Assembly (NCBI GenBank): GCA_020621865.1 | Contig: JAHRYW010000003.1 | Coordinates: 218,068-282,067 of the forward strand | Source of the DNA: Betaproteobacteria bacterium | GTDB lineage: Bacteria; Pseudomonadota; Gammaproteobacteria; Burkholderiales; Rhodocyclaceae | DNA length: 64,000 nt | Direction: 5' to 3' | Part shown: positions 1 to 10,573 of the stretch, one piece after another | Layout: each line of letters opens with the position of its first letter | Position numbering within the stretch: the stretch's first letter is position 1 | The notes under the pieces: model-generated | What the model was told of the DNA's origin: nothing | The model's input: the letters and a program-made list of their open reading frames with translations, nothing else | The model's database searches: none | Translations under genes and position numbers: made by a program

Positions 1-93
1 CACTGCCCTCTCATGATCCGACGCCATCTTCGACGCTTCTTGCAGATAGCGCGTCAACGCACAGTCCAGGCAACCCACCGATTTGAACGACAT
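1..93 (-). CDS. hypothetical protein, N-terminal part, cut by the window edge
   Basis: An open frame of 31 codons starts at an ATG (base 93) and runs off the left edge. The start is preceded by AAGG about five bases upstream, a plausible ribosome binding site. The visible peptide begins MSFKSVGCLDCALTRYLQ and has two cysteines four residues apart. I do not recognise it, and the fragment is too short to rule out a chance frame. It would lie downstream of the PAS-LuxR regulator on the same strand, with a palindrome between them. Confidence 0.4.
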   Translation of the reverse strand, partial: MSFKSVGCLDCALTRYLQEASKMASDHERAV

Positions 94-155
94 ACAACCT
101 TAAACTCGACTTATTTCAGCACGCCATCTTCCTAAAGCCGGGGCGTCATGTGAAT

Positions 156-191
156 AACCCATACACGGTATATCGATACCATGTATGGGTT
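156..191. repeat. near-perfect palindrome with 16-bp arms
   Basis: The arms AACCCATACACGGTAT and ATACCATGTATGGGTT are reverse complements except for one base, around a 4-base ATCG loop. It lies between the stop of the PAS-LuxR gene (225) and the start of the minus-strand frame at 93. There is no T-run after the hairpin on the minus strand, so an intrinsic terminator is not clearly supported. A two-fold-symmetric operator is the other reading. No other copy was seen in the window. Confidence 0.6.
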
Positions 192-224
192 AATTATCTG
201 CGGAATTCTGGATTAAGCCGCAAG

Positions 225-2033
225 TTAGTGCCTGGGCGTCAGCAGTCCATGATCCATGGCGAAGCGAGTCACCTGGGCCGTGGTATGCAGTTTGAGTTTG
301 GCCATCAGGTTCTTGCGATGGGAAACAATCGTGTTGATGGACAGCTGGAGTTGCAGGCCGATCTGCGCGGATGTCATACCCTCGGCAATCATCACGAGGA
401 TCTGCTGCTCCCGCTTGGTCAGGCTCGTCAACGGGCTGCGATCAGCCGGAACAGCGGGTGGACTCACCTCGTTTTTGCGGATCAAGGTTTCGATCTGCTT
501 GAGCAGCGCAAGGCCTTCCTCGTTCAGGCGCTTGCGCTGGGTGATGTCGAGCACGGTACCGACCATGCGTAGCGGCGCGCCGCGTTCATCCCGGCGGGTG
601 ACCTTGCCTCGCGCCTCCACCGCCACCCAGTGGCCATCCTTGTGGCGCAGGCGATGTTCGCTCTGGTAGTGCGACGTATCTCCTGCTAGGTAGGCGGCCA
701 TGGTGCGGTCGAATTCACTCCGGTCCCGCGGATCGATCAGGGCCAGCCATTGCGCCTCATCCAGCACCAATTCGTCGGGCAAATAGCCGAGCATCGCCGG
801 CCAGCGCTCGTCGCCCGTCACTTCGTGCTTCTGGATGTCCCAATCCCAGCAGGCCATCGCTGATCCGGCCAGGGCCAGTTCAAGCCGGTCCTGGTGTTCC
901 TTCAGTGCCAGCTCGGCCTGCTTCTGCTCGGTGATGTCCTGCCCCATCCCCATCCATTCAATGGTTTCACCCTGCTGATTGCGGACCGGAACCGCCCGCA
1001 CCCGCATCCAGCGCCATTCGCCATCGAGACGGCGAATCCGGTATTCGTTGTAGAACGGCTCATTGCGCTCCACGGCGGTGTTCCAAAGCGTTACCACAGT
1101 TGCCTGGTCTTCGGGATGCACCGCCTTGCTCCAGCCGGCACCGAGCATTTCCTCGGCACTCTGGCCGGTGAACGCCATCCACGACCGCTGTGGGGCCACA
1201 TTCATGCCGGACGGCGGGCAGTGCCAGGTCACCGCGCTGGTCGTTTCAACCAGTGCCCGGTAGCGCTCCTCGCTTTGCCGCAAATCGTCCTCGAATTGCT
1301 TGATGGTCGAGATGTCACGGCCGACGCACTGGATTTCCTCAAGACGGCCTTCGGCGTTGAAAAATCCGCGATTGACGAATTGCATCCAGCGCAGTTCGCC
1401 ATCGGCTCGATAAACCCGGTTCTCGATGGTCACCACCGGATTGTCCGGCCGCATTTCCTGCAGCTTGCGCTCGATCATCGGCAGATCGTCGGGATGCGCC
1501 AAGGGGTGCCAGCGGTTACCGATCAGTTCGTCCAAGGTTTTGCCAAAAAACCGACAATAGACTTCGTTGACGAAGACAAAGGTGTTGTCCGGGAGAAGCC
1601 TGCAGATCACCTCGGTCTGATCCTCGACGACCGAGCGGTAGCGCAGCTCGCTGGCTTGCAATTGATCGGCCAGATGATGGCTCGCTGTTCGATCGACGAT
1701 CGCCCCGATCTCCAATGCCTCGTCAGCCGCGTGACGTGAAATATTGAACTCGAACCACCCCGTCAAGCCGTCCTTCCGCATCTGCGGCACGGTGCCGCGA
1801 TAGGCCCGGTTTTCCGCCAGGGCCGCCACAAGCTCCCGGCGAAACGCTTCGTAGCTCGCCTGATCCGGAAAAAACAGGCTGACCGGCTTGCCAACCAGGG
1901 TATCCGGCGCGTAGCCGAACAGCCGGTGCGCGGCCGCGTTGGCCCAGACGACATGCCTGTCCCTGAAGATCGCCAGGGCGATGAAATCACTGTCGAGCAC
2001 GGCTTCAGGCTGGCCAATCGCGGGGATAGACAT
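225..2033 (-). CDS. multi-PAS sensor regulator with C-terminal LuxR DNA-binding domain
   Basis: This 602-residue protein has four consecutive PAS/PAC units (about 12-120, 125-240, 250-370 and 375-500). The later units carry the typical PAC pattern of a WM or WF followed by R-V. A short coiled stretch follows, then a LuxR-type helix-turn-helix at about 538-598 (LTKREQQILVMIAEGMTSAQ and SINTIVSHRKNLMAKL). There is no histidine kinase, GGDEF/EAL or receiver domain and no membrane segment. It therefore looks like a cytoplasmic one-component transcription factor that senses small molecules, redox state or light through PAS pockets. The signal and target genes cannot be told from the sequence. The gene upstream on the same strand is a flavoprotein oxidoreductase, about 200 bases away, so they may or may not share a transcript. 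Confidence 0.85.
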   Translation of the reverse strand: MSIPAIGQPEAVLDSDFIALAIFRDRHVVWANAAAHRLFGYAPDTLVGKPVSLFFPDQASYEAFRRELVAALAENRAYRGTVPQMRKDGLTGWFEFNISRHAADEALEIGAIVDRTASHHLADQLQASELRYRSVVEDQTEVICRLLPDNTFVFVNEVYCRFFGKTLDELIGNRWHPLAHPDDLPMIERKLQEMRPDNPVVTIENRVYRADGELRWMQFVNRGFFNAEGRLEEIQCVGRDISTIKQFEDDLRQSEERYRALVETTSAVTWHCPPSGMNVAPQRSWMAFTGQSAEEMLGAGWSKAVHPEDQATVVTLWNTAVERNEPFYNEYRIRRLDGEWRWMRVRAVPVRNQQGETIEWMGMGQDITEQKQAELALKEHQDRLELALAGSAMACWDWDIQKHEVTGDERWPAMLGYLPDELVLDEAQWLALIDPRDRSEFDRTMAAYLAGDTSHYQSEHRLRHKDGHWVAVEARGKVTRRDERGAPLRMVGTVLDITQRKRLNEEGLALLKQIETLIRKNEVSPPAVPADRSPLTSLTKREQQILVMIAEGMTSAQIGLQLQLSINTIVSHRKNLMAKLKLHTTAQVTRFAMDHGLLTPRH

Positions 2034-2111
2034 CGAGGTACCTTGAAATGCGGATTTTGATGGTCACAAGCGCGAGGATAGCCGATCAGGTCGCCATGGC
2101 AACGCGAACGG

Positions 2112-2181
2112 CATGCTGATTTCGGCCATTTTTTGCCGGCGACCGTGGGGCCAGCCTTTGTTTCTATGGTCGTAGCATTTG
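2112..2181 (-). repeat. variant copy of the dispersed 40-bp element, core interrupted
   Basis: Read on the minus strand, AAATGCTACG is followed by about 28 unrelated bases ending in GGCTGGCCCC, and then ACGGTCG with the usual downstream part (G/C, AAAAAA, GGCC, GAAATCA) at the normal spacing. It lies in the gap between the VAO-type flavoprotein gene (2230-3822) and the PAS-LuxR gene. Positions 7-40 of the family are well kept; the first six are replaced. A second copy with a similar GCTGGCCC-ACGGTCG core lies inside rfbD. Confidence 0.55.
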
Positions 2182-2229
2182 TACTTTTTTGCAGGACGAG
2201 GCGACCGTCGCTGCGGTCGCCTCCCCGAA

Positions 2230-3822
2230 CTAAGCCACCGCGCCGACGTAGCGCCCCGGCGAAATGATGTTGTTCGGGTCCAGCGCCGTCTTCAGGCGCT
2301 GGTGCAGTTCGCCCAGCGCGCTGCCGGCGGCGGTGCCGATCAGGTCCATGTAGTCGATGCCCAGCCGGTACGGGGGCCAGCCCTGGCGCAGGCCGGATTC
2401 GACCAGGTCGCGGTAGCAGCGCTTGGCGCGCGCCACTTCGCACGGGTCGGCGGGGTCGAACAGCAGCGGGATGGTGGCCGACAGCACGCGCGGCGAGCGC
2501 GAGGTGACGGCAAGCAGCGGATCGAAACCGTGGCGGGCAAGCGTCTCGCCCATGATCTCGCGGTAGCGGCGCACGCTCTGCGGCGTGAAGGGCAACAGCG
2601 GGGCGTACCACAGGATGCCCTGCCCGTCGCGTGCGGGGTTGGCGGTGACGTCGAGCATGCGCGGATTACGGTCGAGCGCGTAGGCGATCTTCAGGAAAGC
2701 GGTGATCGGCACGCCTTCGACCGTGCCCAGCGCATTGACAAGCGAGCCGAGATGGCGGCGCAGGCTGGGGAAGCAACTGCCCGGCAGCAGCCCGAACAGG
2801 CCTTGCAGCAGGCGCACTTCACGGGTGCTGAAGCTCCAGATGCGGCAGCCCCGGACCCGCCGGCGGATGTCGCGCACGGCGCCTTTGACCGAATGGCGCG
2901 AGCCGTAAAGGGTGCCCAGCGCGGTCCACCGCGAGATTTTTCGCCCGGCTGCCTGCTCGGCCAGATAGGCGGCCCGTTCTTCGCCGCGCCGCGAGGTGGC
3001 CAGCGGGGCGTCGGACTGGGTGGCCAGGATGCGGCAGTCGTTCATCATGATGATGCCGCCAATCCCCGGAATCTCCTCGGCGATACCGGCGAGCGCCGTC
3101 TGGCTGGCTTCGAAGCGTTCGTCGGACGGCCATTCGAAGATCAGGATGCGGCAGTCCTCCGGCACCCGGGCCAGTTGCACGGTGGCCTGGGTGACGATAC
3201 CGAAATTGCCCTGGCGCAGCAGGCCGCCCCAGTAGGGGCCGGTGCCGACCCGCCAGCGTTCGGCCAGGTCGGTGCAGTGCAGGTCCTGGTAGCTGTGATG
3301 AAACGCCAGACCGCTGCCCCAATGGCCGGAAACAGCCGATACGGCGTCGAAATGGTCGGTGATCGGGGTCAGGCCGTAGCCGCCGTCGAGGGCGTTGCCG
3401 AGGATGTTGCCGTTCGGGCCGACGCCGGTGGTCGGCACCAGCAGGCGGGCGCCGGCGCGGCGGATGGCGCGTTCCAGGTCGTGTTGGGTGACGCCAGGTT
3501 CGATCCGCGCTACCGCCGCCTCGGTGTCGATCTCAATGCGTTTGAGCGGCGACAGGTCGACGACGACGCTGCCGGCCGTCACCGGCTGCGCCGTGCCGTA
3601 GCCGAAATTGCGCCCGCCGCTGATCGGCCACAGCGGCACGCGATGGGCATTGGCGGCAGCCAGGATGCGGGGGACGGCCGCAGCCTCACTGACCTGCAGC
3701 ACGCCGGCCGGGTAGCGCATGGCGCCGCCGGTATCGGGGCAATACGGCTCGATCTCCTGCGGGCGGTTGAGCAGCGTGATACCGGGCACGCCGGACAAAG
3801 CATCGTAGAAATTCCTGAACAT
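2230..3822 (-). CDS. VAO/PCMH-family FAD-linked oxidoreductase (4-cresol dehydrogenase-like)
   Basis: The protein has 530 residues from the ATG at 3822, which has GGAG at the right distance. An in-frame start at 3882 would add 20 residues with no good ribosome site. The N-terminal half is a PCMH-type FAD-binding domain: VSEAAAVPRILAAANAHRVP, then ISGGRNFGYG (about 90-100), IEPGV, and GNALDGGYGLTP. This layout resembles the flavoprotein subunit of p-cresol methylhydroxylase and vanillyl-alcohol oxidase, whose length (about 520-560) it matches. Those enzymes oxidise para-alkylphenols through a quinone methide. The substrate here cannot be read from the sequence, and no cytochrome subunit gene lies next to it. 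Transport is not indicated: no signal peptide is seen. Confidence 0.75.
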   Translation of the reverse strand: MFRNFYDALSGVPGITLLNRPQEIEPYCPDTGGAMRYPAGVLQVSEAAAVPRILAAANAHRVPLWPISGGRNFGYGTAQPVTAGSVVVDLSPLKRIEIDTEAAVARIEPGVTQHDLERAIRRAGARLLVPTTGVGPNGNILGNALDGGYGLTPITDHFDAVSAVSGHWGSGLAFHHSYQDLHCTDLAERWRVGTGPYWGGLLRQGNFGIVTQATVQLARVPEDCRILIFEWPSDERFEASQTALAGIAEEIPGIGGIIMMNDCRILATQSDAPLATSRRGEERAAYLAEQAAGRKISRWTALGTLYGSRHSVKGAVRDIRRRVRGCRIWSFSTREVRLLQGLFGLLPGSCFPSLRRHLGSLVNALGTVEGVPITAFLKIAYALDRNPRMLDVTANPARDGQGILWYAPLLPFTPQSVRRYREIMGETLARHGFDPLLAVTSRSPRVLSATIPLLFDPADPCEVARAKRCYRDLVESGLRQGWPPYRLGIDYMDLIGTAAGSALGELHQRLKTALDPNNIISPGRYVGAVA

Positions 3823-4019
3823 TGCAGACTCCTGTGGTTGGAAAAGGAGTCGCCATGAAATACGAATATCCATGTTTTGCAAAAGTCATACGCCATGGAC
3901 ATTTAATTGATTCGCCAAGCACCGATTGATCGAACCAAAGTGGCGACTTGGCCATCCAAAGCACATTCGGCCGGGCGCCCTGCCCCGGCCTTGTCAAATC
4001 CGCAATGCAAGGAAACCCG

Positions 4020-4502
4020 ATGAGCCAGACCCTTTACGACTTCTCCGCCGAGCGCCTGAACGGCGACCAGGACAGCCTCGCCAACTATCGCGGCAAGGTG
4101 TTGCTGATCGTGAACACCGCCAGCGAATGCGGCTTCACACCGCAGTACGCCGGGCTGCAGACGCTATACCAGCGCTTCCGGGAGCGCGGGTTCGTCGTTC
4201 TCGGTTTTCCCTGCAACCAGTTCGGCGCCCAGGAACCGGGCGATGCCGAAGCGATCGGGCAGTTCTGCCAGAAGACTTTCGACGTCAGCTTCCCGCTCTT
4301 CGCCAAGATCGACGTCAATGGCGACGACGCCCATCCGCTCTACAACTGGCTGAAGCATGAGGCGGCCGGCGTGCTGGGCACCGAGGCGATCAAGTGGAAT
4401 TTCACCAAGTTCCTGATCGACCGCGACGGCAAGGTGGTCCATCGCTATGCCCCGGCCACCCGCCCGGAAGAACTGGTCGAGGCGATCGACGCCCTGCTCT
4501 GA
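4020..4502 (+). CDS. glutathione peroxidase family thiol peroxidase
   Basis: This 160-residue protein reduces hydroperoxides in the cytoplasm, probably with thioredoxin or glutathione as donor. The family signatures are clear. NTASECGFTPQY holds the peroxidatic Cys37, GFPCNQFGAQEPG holds the catalytic Gln67, and KWNFTKFL holds the Trp and Asn that complete the tetrad. It uses cysteine, not selenocysteine. The ATG at 4020 is chosen because AAGGAA lies just upstream and the protein then starts exactly where the family does; a longer frame back to 3948 adds 24 residues that are not family-like. It is divergent from the flavoprotein gene and converges on the MFS gene with only 6 bases between the two stops. 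Confidence 0.95.
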   Translation: MSQTLYDFSAERLNGDQDSLANYRGKVLLIVNTASECGFTPQYAGLQTLYQRFRERGFVVLGFPCNQFGAQEPGDAEAIGQFCQKTFDVSFPLFAKIDVNGDDAHPLYNWLKHEAAGVLGTEAIKWNFTKFLIDRDGKVVHRYAPATRPEELVEAIDALL

Positions 4503-4508
4503 GGAAAC

Positions 4509-5720
4509 TCAGCTATGGCGCCCGTGCATGACGATGCGGGCGACAAACCAGATGGCGATCAGGTTGGCCGCCACCGCGACGTAGCCGACCAGCGGATAAC
4601 CGACGATGCGGCCGCTGGCGTCGAGCGTGATCAGGAAACCGGCCAGCGTCGTCGCCAGGCCCATGGCCAGCGACTGCACGGTGCCGTTCAGCGACATGAA
4701 GGTGCCGCGCAGCTTGGGCTGGGCCGCCGAGGCGATGACCGCCATGGCCGGGATCATCCGCCCGGAGATCAGCACGAAAAAGCTGGTCGAGCAGATCAGC
4801 CAGCCCCACAGCGGCAGCGCCCCGACGTGGGTGACGAGCAGCAACGGCAGCAGCGCCAGCCAGGCCACCCGGCGGTAAACCTCGACCTTGCCGTGCTTGT
4901 CGGCCCAATGCCCGATCAGCCGGGCGCTGATGAAGGTGGCCGAGCCGCCGACCAGGTAGATGATGGGAACCTGCACCAGCGCAATGCCAACGTTATTGAC
5001 GGCATAGACGGTGATGTAGGGAATGACCGTGAAGCCGGAAAAGATGACCAGCGCCGAAAACAGCAGCGCGTGCCGGTGATTGGCATCGCCCAGCACGCTG
5101 AAGGTGGCCGACAGCAGATGGGCGCGCTTTTCCTCGCCAAGATGGTGGCGCAGCTCGGGCAGGAAGCGCAGGCCGATGACGATGAAAACCGCGCTCAGCG
5201 CGGCGATGAACATGAACGGCGCCCGCCAGCCAAAATGGTTGGCCAGCCACAGCGACAACGGCACGCCGGCGATGGTCGAGATCGAGAAGGCACTGGACAC
5301 GATGCCGCTGGCCCGCGCCCGCCGCGAAAACGGAATGGCGTCGGCGATCATCGTGTGGATCAAGGCCCCCATGATGCCGCCGAACACCCCAGCCATGCCC
5401 CGTGCCAGCAGCAGCATCGAATACCCCGGCGCCAGGCCGCAGGCCAGCGTGGCCAGGGCAAACAGCGCGAAGCCGATCAGCAGCAGTCGCTTGCGCTCGA
5501 ACAGATCGACGAAAGTCGCCGCCAGAATGCCCGACGCCGCCGCGCTGAAGCTGTAGGAAGCGACCAGCAGGCCGAACTCATGCGTGCCGATACCCAGGGC
5601 CGACATCAGGATCGGCCCGAGCGGCATCATGATCACAAAATCCAGCACATGGCTGAACTGGATGCCGGCCAGAGTCAGCAGGAAGAAACGTTCGGCCCGG
5701 GGAGAAAGCTCAGTGGTCAT
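4509..5720 (-). CDS. MFS transporter, DHA1-type drug/proton antiporter-like
   Basis: About 403 residues with the hydrophobic periodicity of twelve membrane helices. The N-terminal half carries the DHA1 pattern of an early acidic residue in helix 1 (HVLDFVIMMPLGP), the loop DLFERKRLLL after helix 2, and a GARG-like LLLARGMAGVFGG helix. The second half is preceded by a charged central loop (LRHHLGEEKRAH). The likely role is proton-driven export of small molecules across the inner membrane, but the substrate is unknown. The ATG at 5720 is preferred over a TTG nine bases upstream. The gene converges on the peroxidase gene, so no operon is suggested. Confidence 0.85.
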   Translation of the reverse strand: MTTELSPRAERFFLLTLAGIQFSHVLDFVIMMPLGPILMSALGIGTHEFGLLVASYSFSAAASGILAATFVDLFERKRLLLIGFALFALATLACGLAPGYSMLLLARGMAGVFGGIMGALIHTMIADAIPFSRRARASGIVSSAFSISTIAGVPLSLWLANHFGWRAPFMFIAALSAVFIVIGLRFLPELRHHLGEEKRAHLLSATFSVLGDANHRHALLFSALVIFSGFTVIPYITVYAVNNVGIALVQVPIIYLVGGSATFISARLIGHWADKHGKVEVYRRVAWLALLPLLLVTHVGALPLWGWLICSTSFFVLISGRMIPAMAVIASAAQPKLRGTFMSLNGTVQSLAMGLATTLAGFLITLDASGRIVGYPLVGYVAVAANLIAIWFVARIVMHGRHS

Positions 5721-5805
5721 GGGCGACAAGGATACCCGCCCGGGACGCCGGTCGATAGCGGCAGCCGCCGCTTCGCCGGCGATTCAATGAATGCCGGGCA
5801 TGGAA

Positions 5806-5845
5806 ATTTTGATTTTTGCCCTTTTTTCGGCCCGACCGTAGCATT
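5806..5845 (-). repeat. dispersed 40-bp element, copy A (intergenic)
   Basis: Read on the minus strand: exact core AATGCTACGGTC, then GGGCCG, then the A-tract AAAAAA, GGGC, and AAAAATCAAAAT. It lies between the MFS start and the DUF2789 gene, about 70 bases before the latter. The symbol on this and the other entries gives the strand on which the core reads AATGCTACGGTC. Confidence 0.85.
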
Positions 5846-5916
5846 CGGCAGCCGACTGAACTTGTTCGCCTCCCCGCCTATCGAACCAACAGTCCATCCC
5901 GCCCAAGGAGTTCGCC

Positions 5917-6147
5917 ATGCATACCCAATTGCACTCGATGAGCCACCTGTTCGCCCAACTCGGTCTGCCGGCCGACGAAGCCGCCATCGAAAGCTTCATC
6001 GCCAGCCACCGCCCGCTGGCCCACGGCACCGCCCTCTACCGCGCCCCCTTCTGGAACGCCTCACAACGCGCCTTCCTGAAGGAAGAAATCATCGAGGATG
6101 CCGACTGGGCAGCGGTGATCGACGAACTGAACGGACGCTTGAGTTAG
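5917..6147 (+). CDS. DUF2789 family protein
   Basis: A 76-residue soluble protein with a clear ribosome binding site (CAAGGAG six bases before ATG). The sequence, with MSHLFAQLGLPADEAAIESF, IASHRPL, APFW, QRAFLKEE and EDADWAAVIDELN, matches the small DUF2789 family of proteobacteria. The function is unknown. It appears mostly helical, without membrane segments or cysteines. Its stop overlaps the stop of the next, convergent gene by four bases. Confidence 0.8.
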   Translation: MHTQLHSMSHLFAQLGLPADEAAIESFIASHRPLAHGTALYRAPFWNASQRAFLKEEIIEDADWAAVIDELNGRLS

Positions 6148-6512
6148 CCAGCCACCAGCTTGCCGCCCGACGCCATCACCCGCTCGCCCAGCGCCTGCAG
6201 CATTTCCTGGGCTTCGGCGGCAGCTTCCTGCATCTCCTCGGCCGTCAATGGCCGGGTCAGCGCCTCCAGCTCGATGCGCTGAATATTCGGGCACTTGCCG
6301 ACAGCGCCCTGCAGAATGGTGTCCACTTTCTTCGGACCCAGACCGAACAGCACCTTTTCCAGCACGAAGACGCGGACGATGATGATGTCCTCCTCGTGCT
6401 GCGCCGTCGCCTGCACGGCTTCGATTTCCTTGCGCAGATAACCGCGAAACTTGAGCGGCGTGATCTCGGCCGGCACCTGCAGGATGGAAGAACGAAATTG
6501 ACCTTGGATCAT
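6144..6512 (-). CDS. conserved-looking hypothetical protein
   Basis: A 122-residue soluble protein that I do not recognise. It starts MIQGQFRSSILQVPAEI and has a charged helical middle (LRKEIEAVQATAQHEED), a hydrophobic strand-like stretch (IIIVRVFVLEKVLFGLGP), and an Ala/Glu-rich C-terminal helix. C-rich third positions like its neighbours support real coding. It overlaps the convergent DUF2789 gene by four bases at their stops. The next gene upstream on the same strand is the DUF1439 protein, about 100 bases away. Confidence 0.6.
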   Translation of the reverse strand: MIQGQFRSSILQVPAEITPLKFRGYLRKEIEAVQATAQHEEDIIIVRVFVLEKVLFGLGPKKVDTILQGAVGKCPNIQRIELEALTRPLTAEEMQEAAAEAQEMLQALGERVMASGGKLVAG

Positions 6513-6610
6513 GATGGCTGAGAAAGAAGTGGTAGTTGGGGCATGCGGGAAAGGCCGTATTTTACGACTTCGCTCGCCTCAGGCGGCCGCCCCCGCGCAG
6601 GCGCGTTGTC

Positions 6611-7162
6611 TCAGAACGGCGAGAGCACCGCGATCACCCGGCCCGGTTCGATCCGAATCGAGCGCAGCAGCCAGCGCGCCGCCAACTCCTGAGCATTGCC
6701 ATCCTCGCGCAGCACATAAACCGGCTTGGTCCGGAAATAATTGGCCAGCAGCGCGGTAATCGCCCGCCGGGCATTGGGTTCGGCATCCTTGCGCAAGGCC
6801 GGCGACTGGACCGACTCCGCCACCGGTTTCTCCAGAAAGAAAGCCTTGGCATTGTCGTCGTAGCGGATGCCGGCCGAACCGACGACATCGACCGGAATCG
6901 GCGGATTACCAAGCAGCGCGATATCCACCCGCGCCACGATCCCGGCCCGCCCTTCCGGATTGCCCAGCGTCAGCTTCGGCGGCGACGCCAGCGAAACCTC
7001 CACCAGGCCGCCGTAATTCAGCTGCTGCGGCTTCGACTTGTCGATCACCGCCTGGATCTGGGCTTCGGAAAAGGAGACTTCCTTGTCGAGAAAGGCGGCA
7101 ACGGAGAGCGTCGACCAGGCCATCAAGGCCGTGAAGACGAAAGTAATTACCTTGGCTTTCAT
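6611..7162 (-). CDS. DUF1439 (YceB-like) exported protein
   Basis: The 183-residue protein begins with a Sec signal peptide (MKAKVITFVFTALMAW, cleavage near SVAA at about residue 23). It has no lipobox cysteine, unlike the E. coli lipoprotein YceB. The mature part is DUF1439-like: the block VYVLREDGNAQELAARWL and the final IEPGRVIAVLSPF correspond to the conserved end of that family. The fold is probably a periplasmic lipid- or ligand-binding cup, but the role is unknown. It stands alone, with a terminator and the ppsA 3' end upstream. Confidence 0.75.
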   Translation of the reverse strand: MKAKVITFVFTALMAWSTLSVAAFLDKEVSFSEAQIQAVIDKSKPQQLNYGGLVEVSLASPPKLTLGNPEGRAGIVARVDIALLGNPPIPVDVVGSAGIRYDDNAKAFFLEKPVAESVQSPALRKDAEPNARRAITALLANYFRTKPVYVLREDGNAQELAARWLLRSIRIEPGRVIAVLSPF

Positions 7163-7245
7163 GCCGTTCCTGCTCTGTATCGGATTTGTTGATTATCGCC
7201 GTTTGCTGCGAAAAGGAAGAAGCCAGCAATCAATTGTTGCAATTG

Positions 7246-7275
7246 AAAAAGACCGGGATCGCTCCCGGCCTTTTT
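7246..7275. terminator. bidirectional rho-independent terminator after ppsA
   Basis: The stem CCGGGA/TCCCGG with a 4-base loop is flanked by A5 on the left and T6 on the right, so it would work in either direction. It lies about 37 bases past the ppsA stop on the minus strand and upstream of the DUF1439 gene. Confidence 0.85.
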
Positions 7276-7311
7276 TCAATTTTGGCCGAAATTTCCGGCC
7301 GACCGCAGCAT

Positions 7312-7312
<1 letters not shown>
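7273..7312 (-). repeat. dispersed 40-bp element, copy B, abutting the ppsA stop codon
   Basis: Minus-strand reading: AATGCTGCGGTC (one change from the core), GGCCGG, AAATTT, CGGCC, AAAATTGAAAA. The first A of the element is the last A of the ppsA TAA stop. Its far end runs into the T-tract of the terminator, so it fills the space between stop codon and hairpin. Confidence 0.8.
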
Positions 7313-9687
<2,375 letters not shown>

Positions 9688-9720
9688 CAGGAGTCCTTTC
9701 AGGGGGTCGAATTTAAAAAA

Positions 9721-10488
9721 TCAGGATGTTGAAAAATCGGTGCTCAGCCGGCGCTCGGCCGTTTCGCGGCGGGCCACGGAACGCAGCGTCTGGGCCAGCG
9801 TTTCGCGGACGAAATCGATATGCGTCTCGGCCGCCGAGCGCGCCGCCTGCGGCTTGCGCTCACGGACGGCGGAATGAATTGCGGCGTGCTGGCTCATCAG
9901 CAGACGGCTGGCGGCCGGCACCAGCTTCAGTTCGCCGAGGTTGAGGCGGATGTTGTCGTGCATCAGGCGCAGCAAGGCGGCCGACAGGTGACCGAGCAGG
10001 ACATTGTGCGAAGCGTCGCCAACGGCCTGGTGAAAGGCGATGTCGGCGTCGGAACGCTGATCGGTGTTGTCGCTTTCGAAGGAAGCCTGCAAGGCCTGGA
10101 AAGACTGGTCGAGGCGCAGCAGGTCGGCGTCGGTGGCGCGCTCTGCGGCCCATTCGGCGGCCTGACCTTCGAGCATGCGGCGGAACTCCAGCATGTCCTC
10201 GCGCAGATTGGGGTAGGAACCCATCATGTCCTGCCAGGGGTCGAAGAAGGTCGACTCCAGCGCATCGGTCACATAGGTGCCGCCGCCCTGGCGGCTTGTT
10301 ACCATGCCCTTCGAGGCCAGCTTCTGGATCGCCTCGCGCAGGCTCGGCCGGGAGACGCCCAGCTCGGCCGCCAGCTCGCGCTCGGGCGGCAGGCGGTCGC
10401 CGGACTTCAGCGAGCCTTCGAGGATACGCCGCTCCAGCGTCGAAGCGACGGCATCCGAAATACGCGGGACCTGCACCTTGTTCGGCAT
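9721..10488 (-). CDS. lldR: GntR/FadR-family regulator of lactate utilisation (LldR-like)
   Basis: This 255-residue protein has an N-terminal winged helix (about 8-75: LPPERELAAELGVSRPSLREA) and a C-terminal helical FCD ligand domain (about 95-235), the layout of FadR, PdhR and LldR. It lies head-to-head with lutA, and TGGT-N3-ACCA boxes of the FadR-family type sit on both promoters. It is therefore most likely the lactate-responsive repressor of the lut genes and of itself. The ATG at 10488 is chosen because the family start follows directly and an operator box ends right at it. A GTG at 10521 would read through both operators. The assignment to lactate rests on context; pyruvate (PdhR-like) is the alternative effector. 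Confidence 0.85.
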   Translation of the reverse strand: MPNKVQVPRISDAVASTLERRILEGSLKSGDRLPPERELAAELGVSRPSLREAIQKLASKGMVTSRQGGGTYVTDALESTFFDPWQDMMGSYPNLREDMLEFRRMLEGQAAEWAAERATDADLLRLDQSFQALQASFESDNTDQRSDADIAFHQAVGDASHNVLLGHLSAALLRLMHDNIRLNLGELKLVPAASRLLMSQHAAIHSAVRERKPQAARSAAETHIDFVRETLAQTLRSVARRETAERRLSTDFSTS

Positions 10489-10517
10489 TGGTAAGACCAC
10501 ATGGATTGGTAAGACCA
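10489..10517. promoter_or_regulatory. two direct FadR-type operator boxes at the lldR start
   Basis: TGGTAAGACCA occurs at 10489-10499 and again at 10507-10517, 18 bases apart. Each is a TGGT-N3-ACCA palindrome as bound by FadR-family repressors. The first touches the lldR start codon and the second overlaps the predicted transcription start, so binding would block lldR expression. Confidence 0.8.
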
Positions 10518-10521
10518 GCAC

Positions 10522-10550
10522 ATTCTAGCGAGCGTTTTGGCAAAGCGCAA
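10522..10550 (-). promoter_or_regulatory. predicted sigma-70 promoter of lldR
   Basis: On the minus strand a -35 TTGCGC (10545-10550) and a -10 TAGAAT (10522-10527) are separated by 17 bases. The predicted start, near 10515, falls in operator box 2. Confidence 0.6.
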
Positions 10551-10573
10551 GCATGGGGATTTCCCTCGGATGA

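Noticed and set aside
894..1739. Long plus-strand open frame antisense to the PAS-LuxR gene
   Set aside because: It is a shadow of the high-GC minus-strand gene; the opposite frame has clear PAS and LuxR domains.
4515..6521. 668-codon plus-strand open frame over the MFS gene and DUF2789 region
   Set aside because: It is Gln/Arg/Asp-rich shadow sequence of the minus-strand transporter and crosses several real gene boundaries.
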